Below, piece by piece: positions 17,725-25,907 of a stretch of 64,000 bases of DNA. How positions within the stretch are numbered: the first letter of the stretch is position 1; each line of letters begins with the position of its first letter. A model generated the notes under the pieces. That model made no database searches and was not told the DNA's origin. It saw nothing but the letters and a program-made list of their open reading frames with translations. Where the stretch lies: positions 1 to 64,000 of the forward strand of contig DASTPP010000345.1 in the NCBI GenBank assembly GCA_035762175.1, in the 5' to 3' direction. This DNA is from DASTPP01 sp035762175. GTDB lineage: Bacteria; Myxococcota_A; Polyangia; Polyangiales; Polyangiaceae. Both the position numbers and the translations under genes were made by a program.

Positions 17725-18096
17725 TCACCGCGCTACCCGATAGACCACGCCGTCGCCCGCGCTGGTGGGCACGACTTGCGTGATGTCGACCGTCCCCGCG
17801 TCGGCGAAGTAGACGTACTGGTCATCAACCAGCACGTACGCCGCCCCGAAAGGGTTGCCCTCGTAGCTCTCCGCCTTGGCCTCGACCTCGCCCAACAGCA
17901 GCGGCTCGCCATCGTCGGGGCCCTTGCGCCAGGCCTTGAGCCGCCCCGCCTGCGCCGTCAGCACGTACAGGGCTGCCTCGCCCGCGGCCCCGCCCGCGCC
18001 GGCCGCCCCGCCGATGCCGCCCGCCCCGCCCGCGCCGGCCGCCCCACCGGCCCCGCTCGCGACCACCACGGCGAAGCCCTCGACGGTGCCGCGGCG
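17725..18096 (-). pseudogene. 3' fragment of the beta-propeller lipoprotein gene
   Basis: Encodes the last ~125 residues of the same lipoprotein family as 21447-22928: GTVEGFAVVVA, a Gly/Ala spacer, LKAWRKGPDD and GTVDITQVVPTSAGDGVVYRVAR. DNA identity to the intact copy is almost complete over 17988-18092 against 21712-21816 and lower in the rest (about 75% at protein level). Homology ends at about 18092, and an in-frame stop lies just upstream, so no start survives. The alkylsulfatase gene begins its 3' end only about a dozen bases away. Confidence 0.75.
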
Positions 18097-18108
18097 CCGG
18101 CGACGCGG

Positions 18109-20244
18109 TTAGCACCCTCGAGGGAGCTTCCCGACCATCCGGAACCGGCGCTCGAGCACTGCCTCCTCGAGGCTCGTAGCCGCCGCCGCGTCGGCCCCCT
18201 TGGGCGCTTTGCCGATCCACGCCCCCTCGGGATCGGGTCGCGGTGTGACGATCGGGAACTCCGGATCGCCCTCGTCGATCATGGCGAAGAACCGAATCAG
18301 CACCTTCGGGTCGCCGTCGATCGTGACGAGCCCCGGTGTCTGGAGGACGTCCTTCAAGCTGAGCTCGCCGGCGATGAGCGCGTCGAGTGTCCTTCGCGCG
18401 AGCGTGATGCTGACCTGGACACCGGAGATGGGGGTGGCGGACAGCACGTGCGTCGTGGTCATGGCGCCGTTGCTGACTTCGGCCAGCATGCGCTCGGGGT
18501 CCGCGCCATGCTCGGGCACGATCACCCACAGCGTCCGGCTCGGGTTCCGACTCGCCTGCGGGCCATTGAGCCGCGCCGCGATCGCGTCGAAGATCATCTC
18601 GAGCGTCATCGCGCTCACCATGCTCGGATCGGACGACGCGGCCTCGGGCGTCGGGATCCCGATGCGCAGCTCCCGCGCGCCCATGAGGTAGAAGTTCCGC
18701 CACGGCCCGGACTCGGCTTGATAACCGAGTTGTTCCAGCACATCGGCCTGGAACGCCTTGGCCTCTTCGTTATCGGGCTCCGTGAAGAGGAGCTTGTTCA
18801 TGAGCTCGGCCGCCCAACGGTACTCCCCCCGTTCCGCGGCTCGCCGCGCCGCGCTCAGGACCACGGTCGGTCCGCCCATGAGCTTCACGTATTTCGGACT
18901 GCTCTCGCGCGGCGGTAGCGCGTGGAGGTTGGAGGGGTTTCCATCGAACCACCCCATGTAGCGATCGTATACCCCCTTGACGTTGTGGCTGACCGTTCCA
19001 TAGTACCCGCGGCAGGACCATTCCCGGTCCAAGGCCTCGGGCATCTTGAAGACCTCGGCGATCTCGACGCCGGTATAGCCCAGGTTGAGCATCCGCAGCG
19101 TCTGATCGTTGAGGTAGCGGTACATGTCCCGCTGGTGCCGCAAGAACGTGGCCACCTCGTTCTTCTCTTTGCTCCCTTCTTCGTTCCACTTCGTGTTCCA
19201 GACCGGCCAGTGGTGTGAAGCGAAGAGGACTTCGGCGGCATCGCCGTAGCGCTGGAGCGTCTCGTTCATGTACTTCGACCAGAGCAGAGCGTCGCGCACC
19301 CGCGCGCCGCGCAGCGTCTGGATGTTGTGCATGGTGTGCGTCGCGTTCTCCGCGGTGCAGAAGGCCTTGAACTGCGGGAAGTAGAAGTCGAACTCCGCGG
19401 GAGCCTCGGCGCCCGGGGTCATGTGGAACTCGATCTCGACCCCATCGACCCGGTGCCGCTTGTCCGAGTCGATGATCTCGTTGGGCCTCACGATCGACAC
19501 CCTGCCGATCGACTGCCCCTTGCCGAGGCCGCCGTCCACCTGGCCCCTGATCCCTTTATGCAGGTAGGGGCCGTACATATATTGGGCACGGCGGGTCATG
19601 GCGACGCCCGCGTAGACGTTCTCGCTGACGGCGTGCTCGAGGAAGCCCTGGGGTGCGATGACCTCCACGGACCGAGCCTCCACCTGAGCTTCGCTGATGA
19701 CGCCGAGGACACCGCCGAAATGGTCGACGTGGCTGTGCGTGAAGATGACGGCCTTCACCACGGCGTCGCGGCAGTCGAAGTGCTCCTTGAACAGCCGAAG
19801 GCCGTCGGCGGCGCACTCCACGGAGATCAGCGGGTCGATGACGATCAGCCCCTCGTTCCCGCGGATGATGGTCATGTTCGACATGTCGAACGCCCGGATC
19901 TGATACACGCGGCCCGGGATCACCTCGTACAACCCATTGGCCAGGTTGATCTTGGCCTGCCGCCAGAGGCTCGGGTTCACCTCGAAAGGCGCGTCCGGAT
20001 CGCCATCCAGAAATTCCTTGTAGGGCTGCAGGTCCCACACCGGCCTCGCGTCGTCGCCCCCGGACATGATCCTGAGGGGATTCCATGTCTCGAGGAACCC
20101 GCGCTCCCTCGCTTCACGATACTTCTCCGCTTCGGACGGGAGCTCGAATGGAAGATGCTCTTTTACCCTTTGGTTCGCCTCCGTGGTGTAGCGAGATGCA
20201 GGCTTCGGGCTCAGATCGATGTCTTTGTCTCTGGTGATCGACAT
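18109..20244 (-). CDS. SdsA1/BDS1-type alkyl sulfatase (metallo-beta-lactamase fold)
   Basis: 711 residues. Hydrolyses primary alkyl sulfates such as dodecyl sulfate to alcohol and sulfate in characterised relatives. The zinc motif THSHVDHFGG places HxHxDH at residues 170-175, as in Pseudomonas SdsA1. Other family features are NMTIIRGNEGLIVIDPL, PGAEAPAEFDFYFPQ, FASHHWPVWN and a C-terminal SCP2-like domain (MTLEMIFDAIAARLNG...LTRRTLDALI-type pattern, residues about 590-690). Unlike SdsA1, there is no signal peptide (MSITRDKDIDLSPKPASRYT), so a cytoplasmic location is likely unless the start is wrong. GC content is lower than in neighbours. It lies between two copies of a lipoprotein gene 3' end, consistent with acquisition by recombination. 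Confidence 0.9.
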   Translation of the reverse strand: MSITRDKDIDLSPKPASRYTTEANQRVKEHLPFELPSEAEKYREARERGFLETWNPLRIMSGGDDARPVWDLQPYKEFLDGDPDAPFEVNPSLWRQAKINLANGLYEVIPGRVYQIRAFDMSNMTIIRGNEGLIVIDPLISVECAADGLRLFKEHFDCRDAVVKAVIFTHSHVDHFGGVLGVISEAQVEARSVEVIAPQGFLEHAVSENVYAGVAMTRRAQYMYGPYLHKGIRGQVDGGLGKGQSIGRVSIVRPNEIIDSDKRHRVDGVEIEFHMTPGAEAPAEFDFYFPQFKAFCTAENATHTMHNIQTLRGARVRDALLWSKYMNETLQRYGDAAEVLFASHHWPVWNTKWNEEGSKEKNEVATFLRHQRDMYRYLNDQTLRMLNLGYTGVEIAEVFKMPEALDREWSCRGYYGTVSHNVKGVYDRYMGWFDGNPSNLHALPPRESSPKYVKLMGGPTVVLSAARRAAERGEYRWAAELMNKLLFTEPDNEEAKAFQADVLEQLGYQAESGPWRNFYLMGARELRIGIPTPEAASSDPSMVSAMTLEMIFDAIAARLNGPQASRNPSRTLWVIVPEHGADPERMLAEVSNGAMTTTHVLSATPISGVQVSITLARRTLDALIAGELSLKDVLQTPGLVTIDGDPKVLIRFFAMIDEGDPEFPIVTPRPDPEGAWIGKAPKGADAAAATSLEEAVLERRFRMVGKLPRGC

Positions 20245-21069
20245 GGGTGCGCCTCGATCTTGTAGGTTTCGCTCTAGTCACGAGCGGGTCCAAGTAGTGA
20301 ACTGTCGCACTGCCGCACTGCCGCGCTGCCTCTCTTCCGAGCGCTGCGCCGAAGGTAACCGTTTAACCAATCAACCCCCCCAAATCCCGCTGGGTTTCAT
20401 GGCCTAGAGGCAATTGTTGCCCATGTGGGCTTCTTGTTGGCAAAATGTGGACTACGGTAGCTTTGTCGCTGGCCAGATTTGGCTGCGTGATTGGCCGAGC
20501 GGGTACCGCCGAAGTACGATCTCATTTTTCGAACCGACTGTGCGGTGATAATCGATAAAAGATAGGGAGCTCGGCGTTCGGCGGCCGTTTCCAGTTTCAA
20601 CGGAAGGCGCGGGGCGCCGTGCCCGGGGCAATGCCAGCGAGCCGGGCCGAGGCGCGCCGGCGCCCGGCCGACCCCCGCTTGGATTCCCTGTGCGCCGTAC
20701 CTGACCGCCCTCTCGACCGTGCTCGCGCTTTGCTCGGTCGGCCAGGCGGGGCTCAACCTGCTCGCCCAAGGGCAGCCGGCGCCCTGGGGCGTGCTCGCCG
20801 CCACCTGCCTGGCCGACTGGTATACGGCACGCCGACGACGTCGCGCCGGAGCGCTCCCGACGGCTCTGGGCGATTGACCCTTCCGGGGTATCAACGGCCC
20901 ACGCGAAGTGCCAGCGAAAAACTTCCTACGACACTACAATGGCAAGGTGCGAGCTCGTGCCAGGTTCTGCCCCCGAAGCCGCGCGGCAGCGCCCATGCCA
21001 CCCGCGCCCATCAGCGGCACTCCGCCCGCCCCCGCGGCGCTCGCCTCGGGGCAGCGTGCGTCCTGATCC
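20245..21069. other. Intergenic region with coding debris
   Basis: No intact gene. 20280-20580 is AT-richer than the surroundings and may hold the sulfatase promoter. In the plus strand, 20671-20877 has coding-like codon use ending in TGA (WIPCAPYLTALSTVLALCSV, then a hydrophobic segment and an Arg-rich tail), probably a truncated small membrane protein without a start. 20940-21069 shows no clear signal. Confidence 0.4.
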
Positions 21070-21341
21070 ACGCGGCGGGTGACCTTGCGCGGCCCCGGAC
21101 TGGAAGTCCGGGGCACGGGGTGACCCGCTCGAACGGACCGCAAAGCCCGGCCCTCGCTGGGGCCGGGCTCGCGCGCCGCGAGCCGCTCGCGCGCGCTCGC
21201 CCGGGGGCCGACGCCCGCGGGAGCCCGGCCCCAGCGAGGGCCGGGCTTGGCGCGCCGGATCGGGTCGAGGCCGCGCGGCACGAAGGGGTTACCCCGTGCC
21301 CCGGACTTCCAGTCCGGGGCCGCGCAAGGTCATCCGCCGCC
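21070..21341. repeat. Nested inverted-repeat element (MITE-like)
   Basis: Outer arms 21070-21124 and 21288-21341 are inverted copies of about 54 bp with few mismatches. Each arm has ggtgaccttgcgcggcccc on its outer side and the hairpin ccccggact-nnn-agtccgggg. Inner arms near 21137-21160 and 21228-21250 are a second inverted pair (agcccggccctcgctggggc). The outer-arm motif recurs once more at 56725-56766. No ORF of its own. It truncates or supplies the end of the small lipoprotein gene at 21289-21450. Confidence 0.7.
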
Positions 21342-21450
21342 TGGATGAGGCTTGGCGGAAGCCCACCGGGTCGTTGACGTGGCCGCCAGCGCAGCCCGCC
21401 CAGACGCCGCCTGCCAGGAGCGCCAGGCCCCCCCAGTGCGAGCCTTTCAC
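21289..21450 (-). CDS. Short lipoprotein, C-terminus derived from a repeat
   Basis: The GTG at 21450 overlaps the TGA of the lipoprotein gene 21447-22928 (GTGA). The product has 53 residues: VKGSHWGGLALLAGGVWAGC is a lipoprotein signal with Cys20, then AGGHVNDPVGFRQASSRR. The last 16 residues (MTLRGPGLEVRGTG and before) are encoded by the arm of the inverted-repeat element, so the original gene was probably longer and has been cut. If made, it would be a very small envelope lipoprotein. Confidence 0.5.
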   Translation of the reverse strand: MKGSHWGGLALLAGGVWAGCAGGHVNDPVGFRQASSRRRMTLRGPGLEVRGTG

Positions 21451-22928
21451 TTGGCGACCCGGTAGACCACCCCGTCGCCTTGGCTGGTGGGCACGACTTG
21501 AGCCGTGTCGACGGTGCCGACGTCGGCGAAGTAGACGTACTTGTCGTCGACCACGACGTGCGTCGCGCCGAAGGGCGGGCCGGCAGGGTAGAAAGGGTCG
21601 GCCTTCGCCGTGACCTGGCCGAGCAGAAGCGGCGCGTCGTCGTCGGGGCCCTTGCGCCAGGCCTTGAGTTGGCCCCCTTGCGACGTCAGCACGTACAGTG
21701 CCGCCTCGCCCGCGGCCCCGCCCGCGCCGGCCGCCCCGCCGATGCCGCCCGCCCCGCCCGCGCCGGCCGCCCCACCGGCCCCGCCCGCGACCACCACGGC
21801 GAAGCCCTCGACGGTGCCCCGGCCCCCGAACTCGGCCCGCGGCACCTCGGTCGGCGTCGCCTTCGGCCGTGATTGCACCGTGCCGACCGCCCGATCGGCC
21901 CAGTAATAGCGCCCGCCCGCGAGCTCGACGGCGACGACGTTGGTGCCGCTCGCCACCGCCTCGGCCGTGCTCGGCGCCGTCACCAGCCGGCGCACCTCGC
22001 GCGGCACCCCCGCCAGCCAGTATGGCCTCGCCTCGCCGTCGACCGCGAGCCAGCCGACGCTGCTCTGCCCCAGCACGTTCGGCGAGACGACGCCGGTGCC
22101 GTTGCTGGCCTTGCCGCGCACGGCTGCGTCGTTCGCCACTGTCCAGTAGACCTTGCCGCCCGCGACGGCCACGTGCTGCACGTTGAGTTGCCCGGCTGCG
22201 ACCGGCGGGTTGTCGGGCAAGGCAGAGCCAGGCGTGCCCGAGAAGAGGTTCTGGTTGCTGTCGGCCGGCCCCGTCCCGAGGTCGCCCCAGAAGAGCTTGC
22301 CGCCGGCGAAGGCGAGCGAGCGGGCGCGCACCTCGGTGCTGCCGAACAGCGACTCGACCGCGCCCCCACCCGCCTTCGCCACGCGGCGCACGCGCGAGCG
22401 GAAGGCCGCGTCGTTCGCCTTCACCGCCGGCGAGACCCAATACAGATAGCTGCCGTCGTCGGCCAGCGCGTACGGCGCCACCTCGTTCGTCGCCAGCGCC
22501 TCGGGCACGCACGCGCCCTGCACGCAGAGCGCCGCGCCGAGGCACCTGCGGCCGCAGATGCCGCAGTTGTCGGCGTCAGCCTGCACGTTGCGGCACGCCG
22601 CGCCACACGCAACCTCGGGGAGCGTACACACGAGCCCGCCGCCGCCCCCCGCGCCGCCCGCGCCCATCGTCGAACCGCCCGCGCCCGCCGCCCCGACGGC
22701 GCCCGCCGCACCCCCGGCGCCGCCCGCACCGCCGCCCATCGTGCCCGCGTTGTAGGCCTCGCAGCGCGCCAGCTCGTCGCCCGTGAGCCCGCTGCAGCCG
22801 AGAATCTTCGCGTCGAAGTCGCACGCGGCGGCGCCCGCAAGCCCCGCCGCCGCGAACAGCGCCGCCCCCGCCGCCCACTGAGAACCGTCTGCTCGCCGCA
22901 TTCGAGCCCTCCGAGCCAGGTTTCTCAC
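21447..22928 (-). CDS. Lipoprotein with Cys-rich block and beta-propeller-like repeats
   Basis: 493 residues (a start at the second Met, residue 10, is equally possible). The lipobox is LAGAAAC. A Gly/Ala spacer follows at about 63-97, then a Cys-rich block (VCTLPEVACGAACRNVQADADNCGICGRRCLGA), then repeats with WGD, VYWTV, YYWADR and VYFADVG, each preceded by a short strand, as in YWTD/NHL-like beta-propellers. A second Gly/Ala spacer (about 385-415) interrupts the propeller. Likely an outer-membrane, surface-exposed binding protein. It ends an operon with the PEGA-like, FHA and TPR genes (15-bp gap from the preceding gene). Two broken copies lie at 14378 and 17725. Confidence 0.75.
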   Translation of the reverse strand: MRNLARRARMRRADGSQWAAGAALFAAAGLAGAAACDFDAKILGCSGLTGDELARCEAYNAGTMGGGAGGAGGAAGAVGAAGAGGSTMGAGGAGGGGGLVCTLPEVACGAACRNVQADADNCGICGRRCLGAALCVQGACVPEALATNEVAPYALADDGSYLYWVSPAVKANDAAFRSRVRRVAKAGGGAVESLFGSTEVRARSLAFAGGKLFWGDLGTGPADSNQNLFSGTPGSALPDNPPVAAGQLNVQHVAVAGGKVYWTVANDAAVRGKASNGTGVVSPNVLGQSSVGWLAVDGEARPYWLAGVPREVRRLVTAPSTAEAVASGTNVVAVELAGGRYYWADRAVGTVQSRPKATPTEVPRAEFGGRGTVEGFAVVVAGGAGGAAGAGGAGGIGGAAGAGGAAGEAALYVLTSQGGQLKAWRKGPDDDAPLLLGQVTAKADPFYPAGPPFGATHVVVDDKYVYFADVGTVDTAQVVPTSQGDGVVYRVAK

Positions 22929-22943
22929 GCCGGCGGCCCCCCT

Positions 22944-24170
22944 TCAGAAGCGTACGCCGAGCTTCAGGCCGGCGCCGCCCGGCCGCACCTCGGGTTGCCA
23001 GAGCCAGCCCACCGGCGACACGCTACCTTTCGCGGACGGGCTCGCCCGCGCCGACGGGGTGAACAGCAGGTACGCCCCGGCGCCCGTCAGCGCGGCGCCC
23101 GCCCCGTAGAGCACGTACTGCAGCACCCGAGCGGTCGACGCCGCGCCGCACCGGTCTCTGATCTGCAAAGGGCTCGCCGCCTCGGGCTGCGGCGAGCTCA
23201 CGTCGCGCTCGGCGGCCTCGCACATGTCATCGCCCCGAGCGCCGCGGCTGTACGCGACGAACGCCGGGTCGGACGCGAAGTCGTCGTCGAAGCTCTTCAC
23301 CCGCATCGACATCGCCGCCCCGGCCCCGATCGACGCCGCCCCCGCCGCCACCGCCGCCCAGCCCCACGCGGCTCGCGCGCGGCCACGCGCCGGCTCGCTC
23401 GGCGCCGCGGGCGCCGGCGGAGGGGGCGCGGGCGGCGCCGCGTCCGGCTCGACCACCGACGCCACCGTGCGCCGCCCCGCCACGATGCGCACCCGCGCGT
23501 CGGCCAGAACTTTGGCCCCCTCGCGCACCTCGACCAGGTGCTCGCCCTCGCCCAACGTCAGCTCGACCCCCGGCTCGTAGGGGCCGCGCGCTTGCCCGCC
23601 GACGTATAGCTCGCCCGCAAGCCGCGCCGGCCCGATCAGCGTCACGTCGCCCACCCGCCCGGGCGTCGCCAGCTTGCGGTACAGGCGCTCGCCGACGAGT
23701 TGGCGCCGGTCGGGCTCGTAGGGCAGCGTGAGCACCCGGTCGGGCTCGCCCTGCTGCCAGAAGTGCACGCGGGCGTAGGGCTTGCCGCCGTCGCTGTAGA
23801 CGTAGCCCCAGAAGTAGCGCTTGACCCCGAGCCGCTCGCCGATGCGCTGCAGGCACCTGGCGTCGAAGGCCAGGTCGGTCATGTCGTTGAGCGGCGTGCG
23901 CAGCGTGCGCAGCGCGCACTTGACCTGGTACGCCGTCGCCACGAGCGGCTGGCTCTCGCCGCCCAGCGTGTACTCTTCCGAGTCGAGAACCTGGCCCCGC
24001 AGCACGTTCGTCAGCGTCTTGGCCGCGTGCTCGTTCACGGTGTCGGCCTCGAGCGCGACGACCGCCACCGCCTCGGTGGTGGGCCCCATCGGGGCCGCCC
24101 GGGCCGCCGTCGAGGCGGCGAGCGTGGCGAGCGCGAGCCGGGCCCCCCGCCCTCGCACGCGCCGGCTCAA
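22944..24170 (-). CDS. Exported PEGA-like protein with C-terminal membrane segments
   Basis: 408 residues with an N-terminal signal peptide (LALATLAASTAARA). Residues 30-165 contain a domain with TLTNVLRGQVLDSEEYTLGG and CLQRIGERLGVKRYFWGYVY. Residues 170-240 look like a PEGA domain (GELYVGGQARGPYEPGVELTLGEGEHLVEV). A Pro/Ala linker and two hydrophobic helices follow (WGWAAVAAGAASIGAGAA and YVLYGAGAALTGAGAYLLF). Its ATG overlaps the stop of the FHA gene by 4 bases. Role unknown; the context links it to phospho-signalling at the envelope. Confidence 0.7.
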   Translation of the reverse strand: MSRRVRGRGARLALATLAASTAARAAPMGPTTEAVAVVALEADTVNEHAAKTLTNVLRGQVLDSEEYTLGGESQPLVATAYQVKCALRTLRTPLNDMTDLAFDARCLQRIGERLGVKRYFWGYVYSDGGKPYARVHFWQQGEPDRVLTLPYEPDRRQLVGERLYRKLATPGRVGDVTLIGPARLAGELYVGGQARGPYEPGVELTLGEGEHLVEVREGAKVLADARVRIVAGRRTVASVVEPDAAPPAPPPPAPAAPSEPARGRARAAWGWAAVAAGAASIGAGAAMSMRVKSFDDDFASDPAFVAYSRGARGDDMCEAAERDVSSPQPEAASPLQIRDRCGAASTARVLQYVLYGAGAALTGAGAYLLFTPSARASPSAKGSVSPVGWLWQPEVRPGGAGLKLGVRF

Positions 24171-25804
24171 GGCCCCCTCCGGGCGCTCGGCAAGAGGGTG
24201 CGGGCCTCGGCGACGCAGCGCACGTCACCGACCAGGTGGCAGAGGCTGATCAGCTCGCGCAGCTCGTCGGCCGACGCCCGCCCGCTGCGCATGCGTGCCG
24301 CGAGCCGGGCGCGCCGCCCGCCGCCCCTCGACGCGAGGGCGCCCTCGTTCGGAGCCGGCTCGGCCATCGCCTTCGCCAACGGCGTCGCCGTCAGCGGCGG
24401 GGCGGAGGCGACCACATACGGCTCGGGGCCCGCCTCACCCGTCGCCGCCGCCGGCACCTCGGCGTCGCTCGGGGGCGGCGCGCCCGCTACCTCGACCGCC
24501 GCCGCGAGCGGCCCAGCGCCCGACAGCCCCGGCAAGGGCGCTTGCAGCCCGACCGTCGCCCCCACGGCCGCCGCAGCCACCACCGGAAAGAGCAGCGCCG
24601 ACCACTGGCGGCGCGAGCGCGCTGGCGTGACGTCTGCTTGCGGCGTGCCCTCGTCGGCCACCCGATCGGGCTCACCGGGGCGATCGCGCCCCTCGGGCGG
24701 GCCCTCGGCCGCCGCCGACTCGGCCTCGCCGGCCGCCCCCTGGGGCCCGCGAGCCCCCGCGTCGGCTCGGCTGCCGGCGCCGCCCTCGCGCACCGACGCG
24801 ACGCCATGGTGCGCGCCCGGCGAGCCCGCATACCAGCGCAACGCGGCGTCGGACGCGGGCGGGCCGGCGGGCTCGACGACGAACGCGCGCTCGCCGCCTT
24901 CCGCGTCGCCGCGCCCCATCGTCGCCCGGCAGAGTCGTTCGAACGACGCCGAGGGCGCCGCCTGCGCCGGCAGGGCGCGCGGCCCGACGGCTTCGACGCG
25001 CGCCTCGTTCGAAGCCCCGTCGCCTTCGGGCGCCGCCCTCGTACCAAGCGCCCGCCCGGAGGCGGCGGGCCTCGAAGGTCGGGCCGCCCGGGGTGCGGGC
25101 GCCGAGTCGGGCACGGGCTCGCAGGCCAGCGCCGCGCCCTTGGCCCAGACCGCGTCGAAGCGGGGGTCGGGCTGCTGGCGCGGCTCGAGGTAGCGAAAGA
25201 GCGCGACGCCGCCCACGTTGATGGCGTCGCCGCCCTCGAGCACCCGCCGGCTGAGGGGGCGCCCGTTGACGAAGAGCAGCCCGTTGTGGCTCATGTCGAC
25301 GAGTTCGTGGCGCCCGTCGGGCAGGGGCAAAAAGAGCGCGTGCACGACGCTCACCCGGTCGTCGAGCACGCGCAGCGTGCAGTCGTCAGACCGGCCGATC
25401 GTCACCGTCTCGTCGCGCGGAAAGACGAGCTCTTGGCCCGCGAGCGGCCCGGCGATCGCCCGCAGGCGCGCGGGCGCGACGTAGCGCGGGGGCGGCGTCG
25501 GCACCCCGGTCGGCACCGCGCCCGAGAAGCGCAGCACGTAGCCGCCAATCTGCGCCACGGCGCCGTCGCCGACGCGGGCCCGCCCCCGCACGGGCATGGC
25601 GTTGACGAAGGTGCCCCCGCGGCTACCCTCGTCGACCAGCCAAAGGCCGCCTTCGTCGCGCTCGAGCCGGGCGTGGCGGCGCGAGACGTCGAGCTGGGCG
25701 AGCACGAAGTCAGCGCCGGGTGCGCGCCCGATGGTGTACCGATCGCGCGTCAGGCGATGGAAGGTCGTGAGCCCTTCGTCGTCTTCGATGCTCAGTAGCC
25801 ACAT
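24167..25804 (-). CDS. Two-FHA-domain protein with one membrane segment
   Basis: I chose ATG 25804 because MWLLSIEDDEGLTTFHRL leads directly into the first FHA domain. 545 residues. FHA 1 (about 20-90): YTIGRAPGADFVL, VSRRHARL, GTFVNAMPV. FHA 2 (about 110-195): VTIGRSDDCTLRVLDDRVS, VHALF, HNGLLFVNGRPL. FHA domains bind phosphothreonine peptides. Residues about 200-395 are Ala/Pro-rich and disordered, followed by a membrane segment (LLFPVVAAAAVGATVGL) and a C-terminal LRELISLCHLVGDVRCVAEA. Probably a cytoplasmic sensor of the divergent Ser/Thr kinase at 27085. Confidence 0.85.
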   Translation of the reverse strand: MWLLSIEDDEGLTTFHRLTRDRYTIGRAPGADFVLAQLDVSRRHARLERDEGGLWLVDEGSRGGTFVNAMPVRGRARVGDGAVAQIGGYVLRFSGAVPTGVPTPPPRYVAPARLRAIAGPLAGQELVFPRDETVTIGRSDDCTLRVLDDRVSVVHALFLPLPDGRHELVDMSHNGLLFVNGRPLSRRVLEGGDAINVGGVALFRYLEPRQQPDPRFDAVWAKGAALACEPVPDSAPAPRAARPSRPAASGRALGTRAAPEGDGASNEARVEAVGPRALPAQAAPSASFERLCRATMGRGDAEGGERAFVVEPAGPPASDAALRWYAGSPGAHHGVASVREGGAGSRADAGARGPQGAAGEAESAAAEGPPEGRDRPGEPDRVADEGTPQADVTPARSRRQWSALLFPVVAAAAVGATVGLQAPLPGLSGAGPLAAAVEVAGAPPPSDAEVPAAATGEAGPEPYVVASAPPLTATPLAKAMAEPAPNEGALASRGGGRRARLAARMRSGRASADELRELISLCHLVGDVRCVAEARTLLPSARRGP

Positions 25805-25907
25805 GAGCCCCCCTCGGGCCGGCCCGCCCGGCCTCGGCCCCGAGGGCCAAAGTAAGGTACGCGCAGAGCCCGCGCCCCCGCAAGCGCCCCCGCGGGCGGC
25901 GTCGCGC

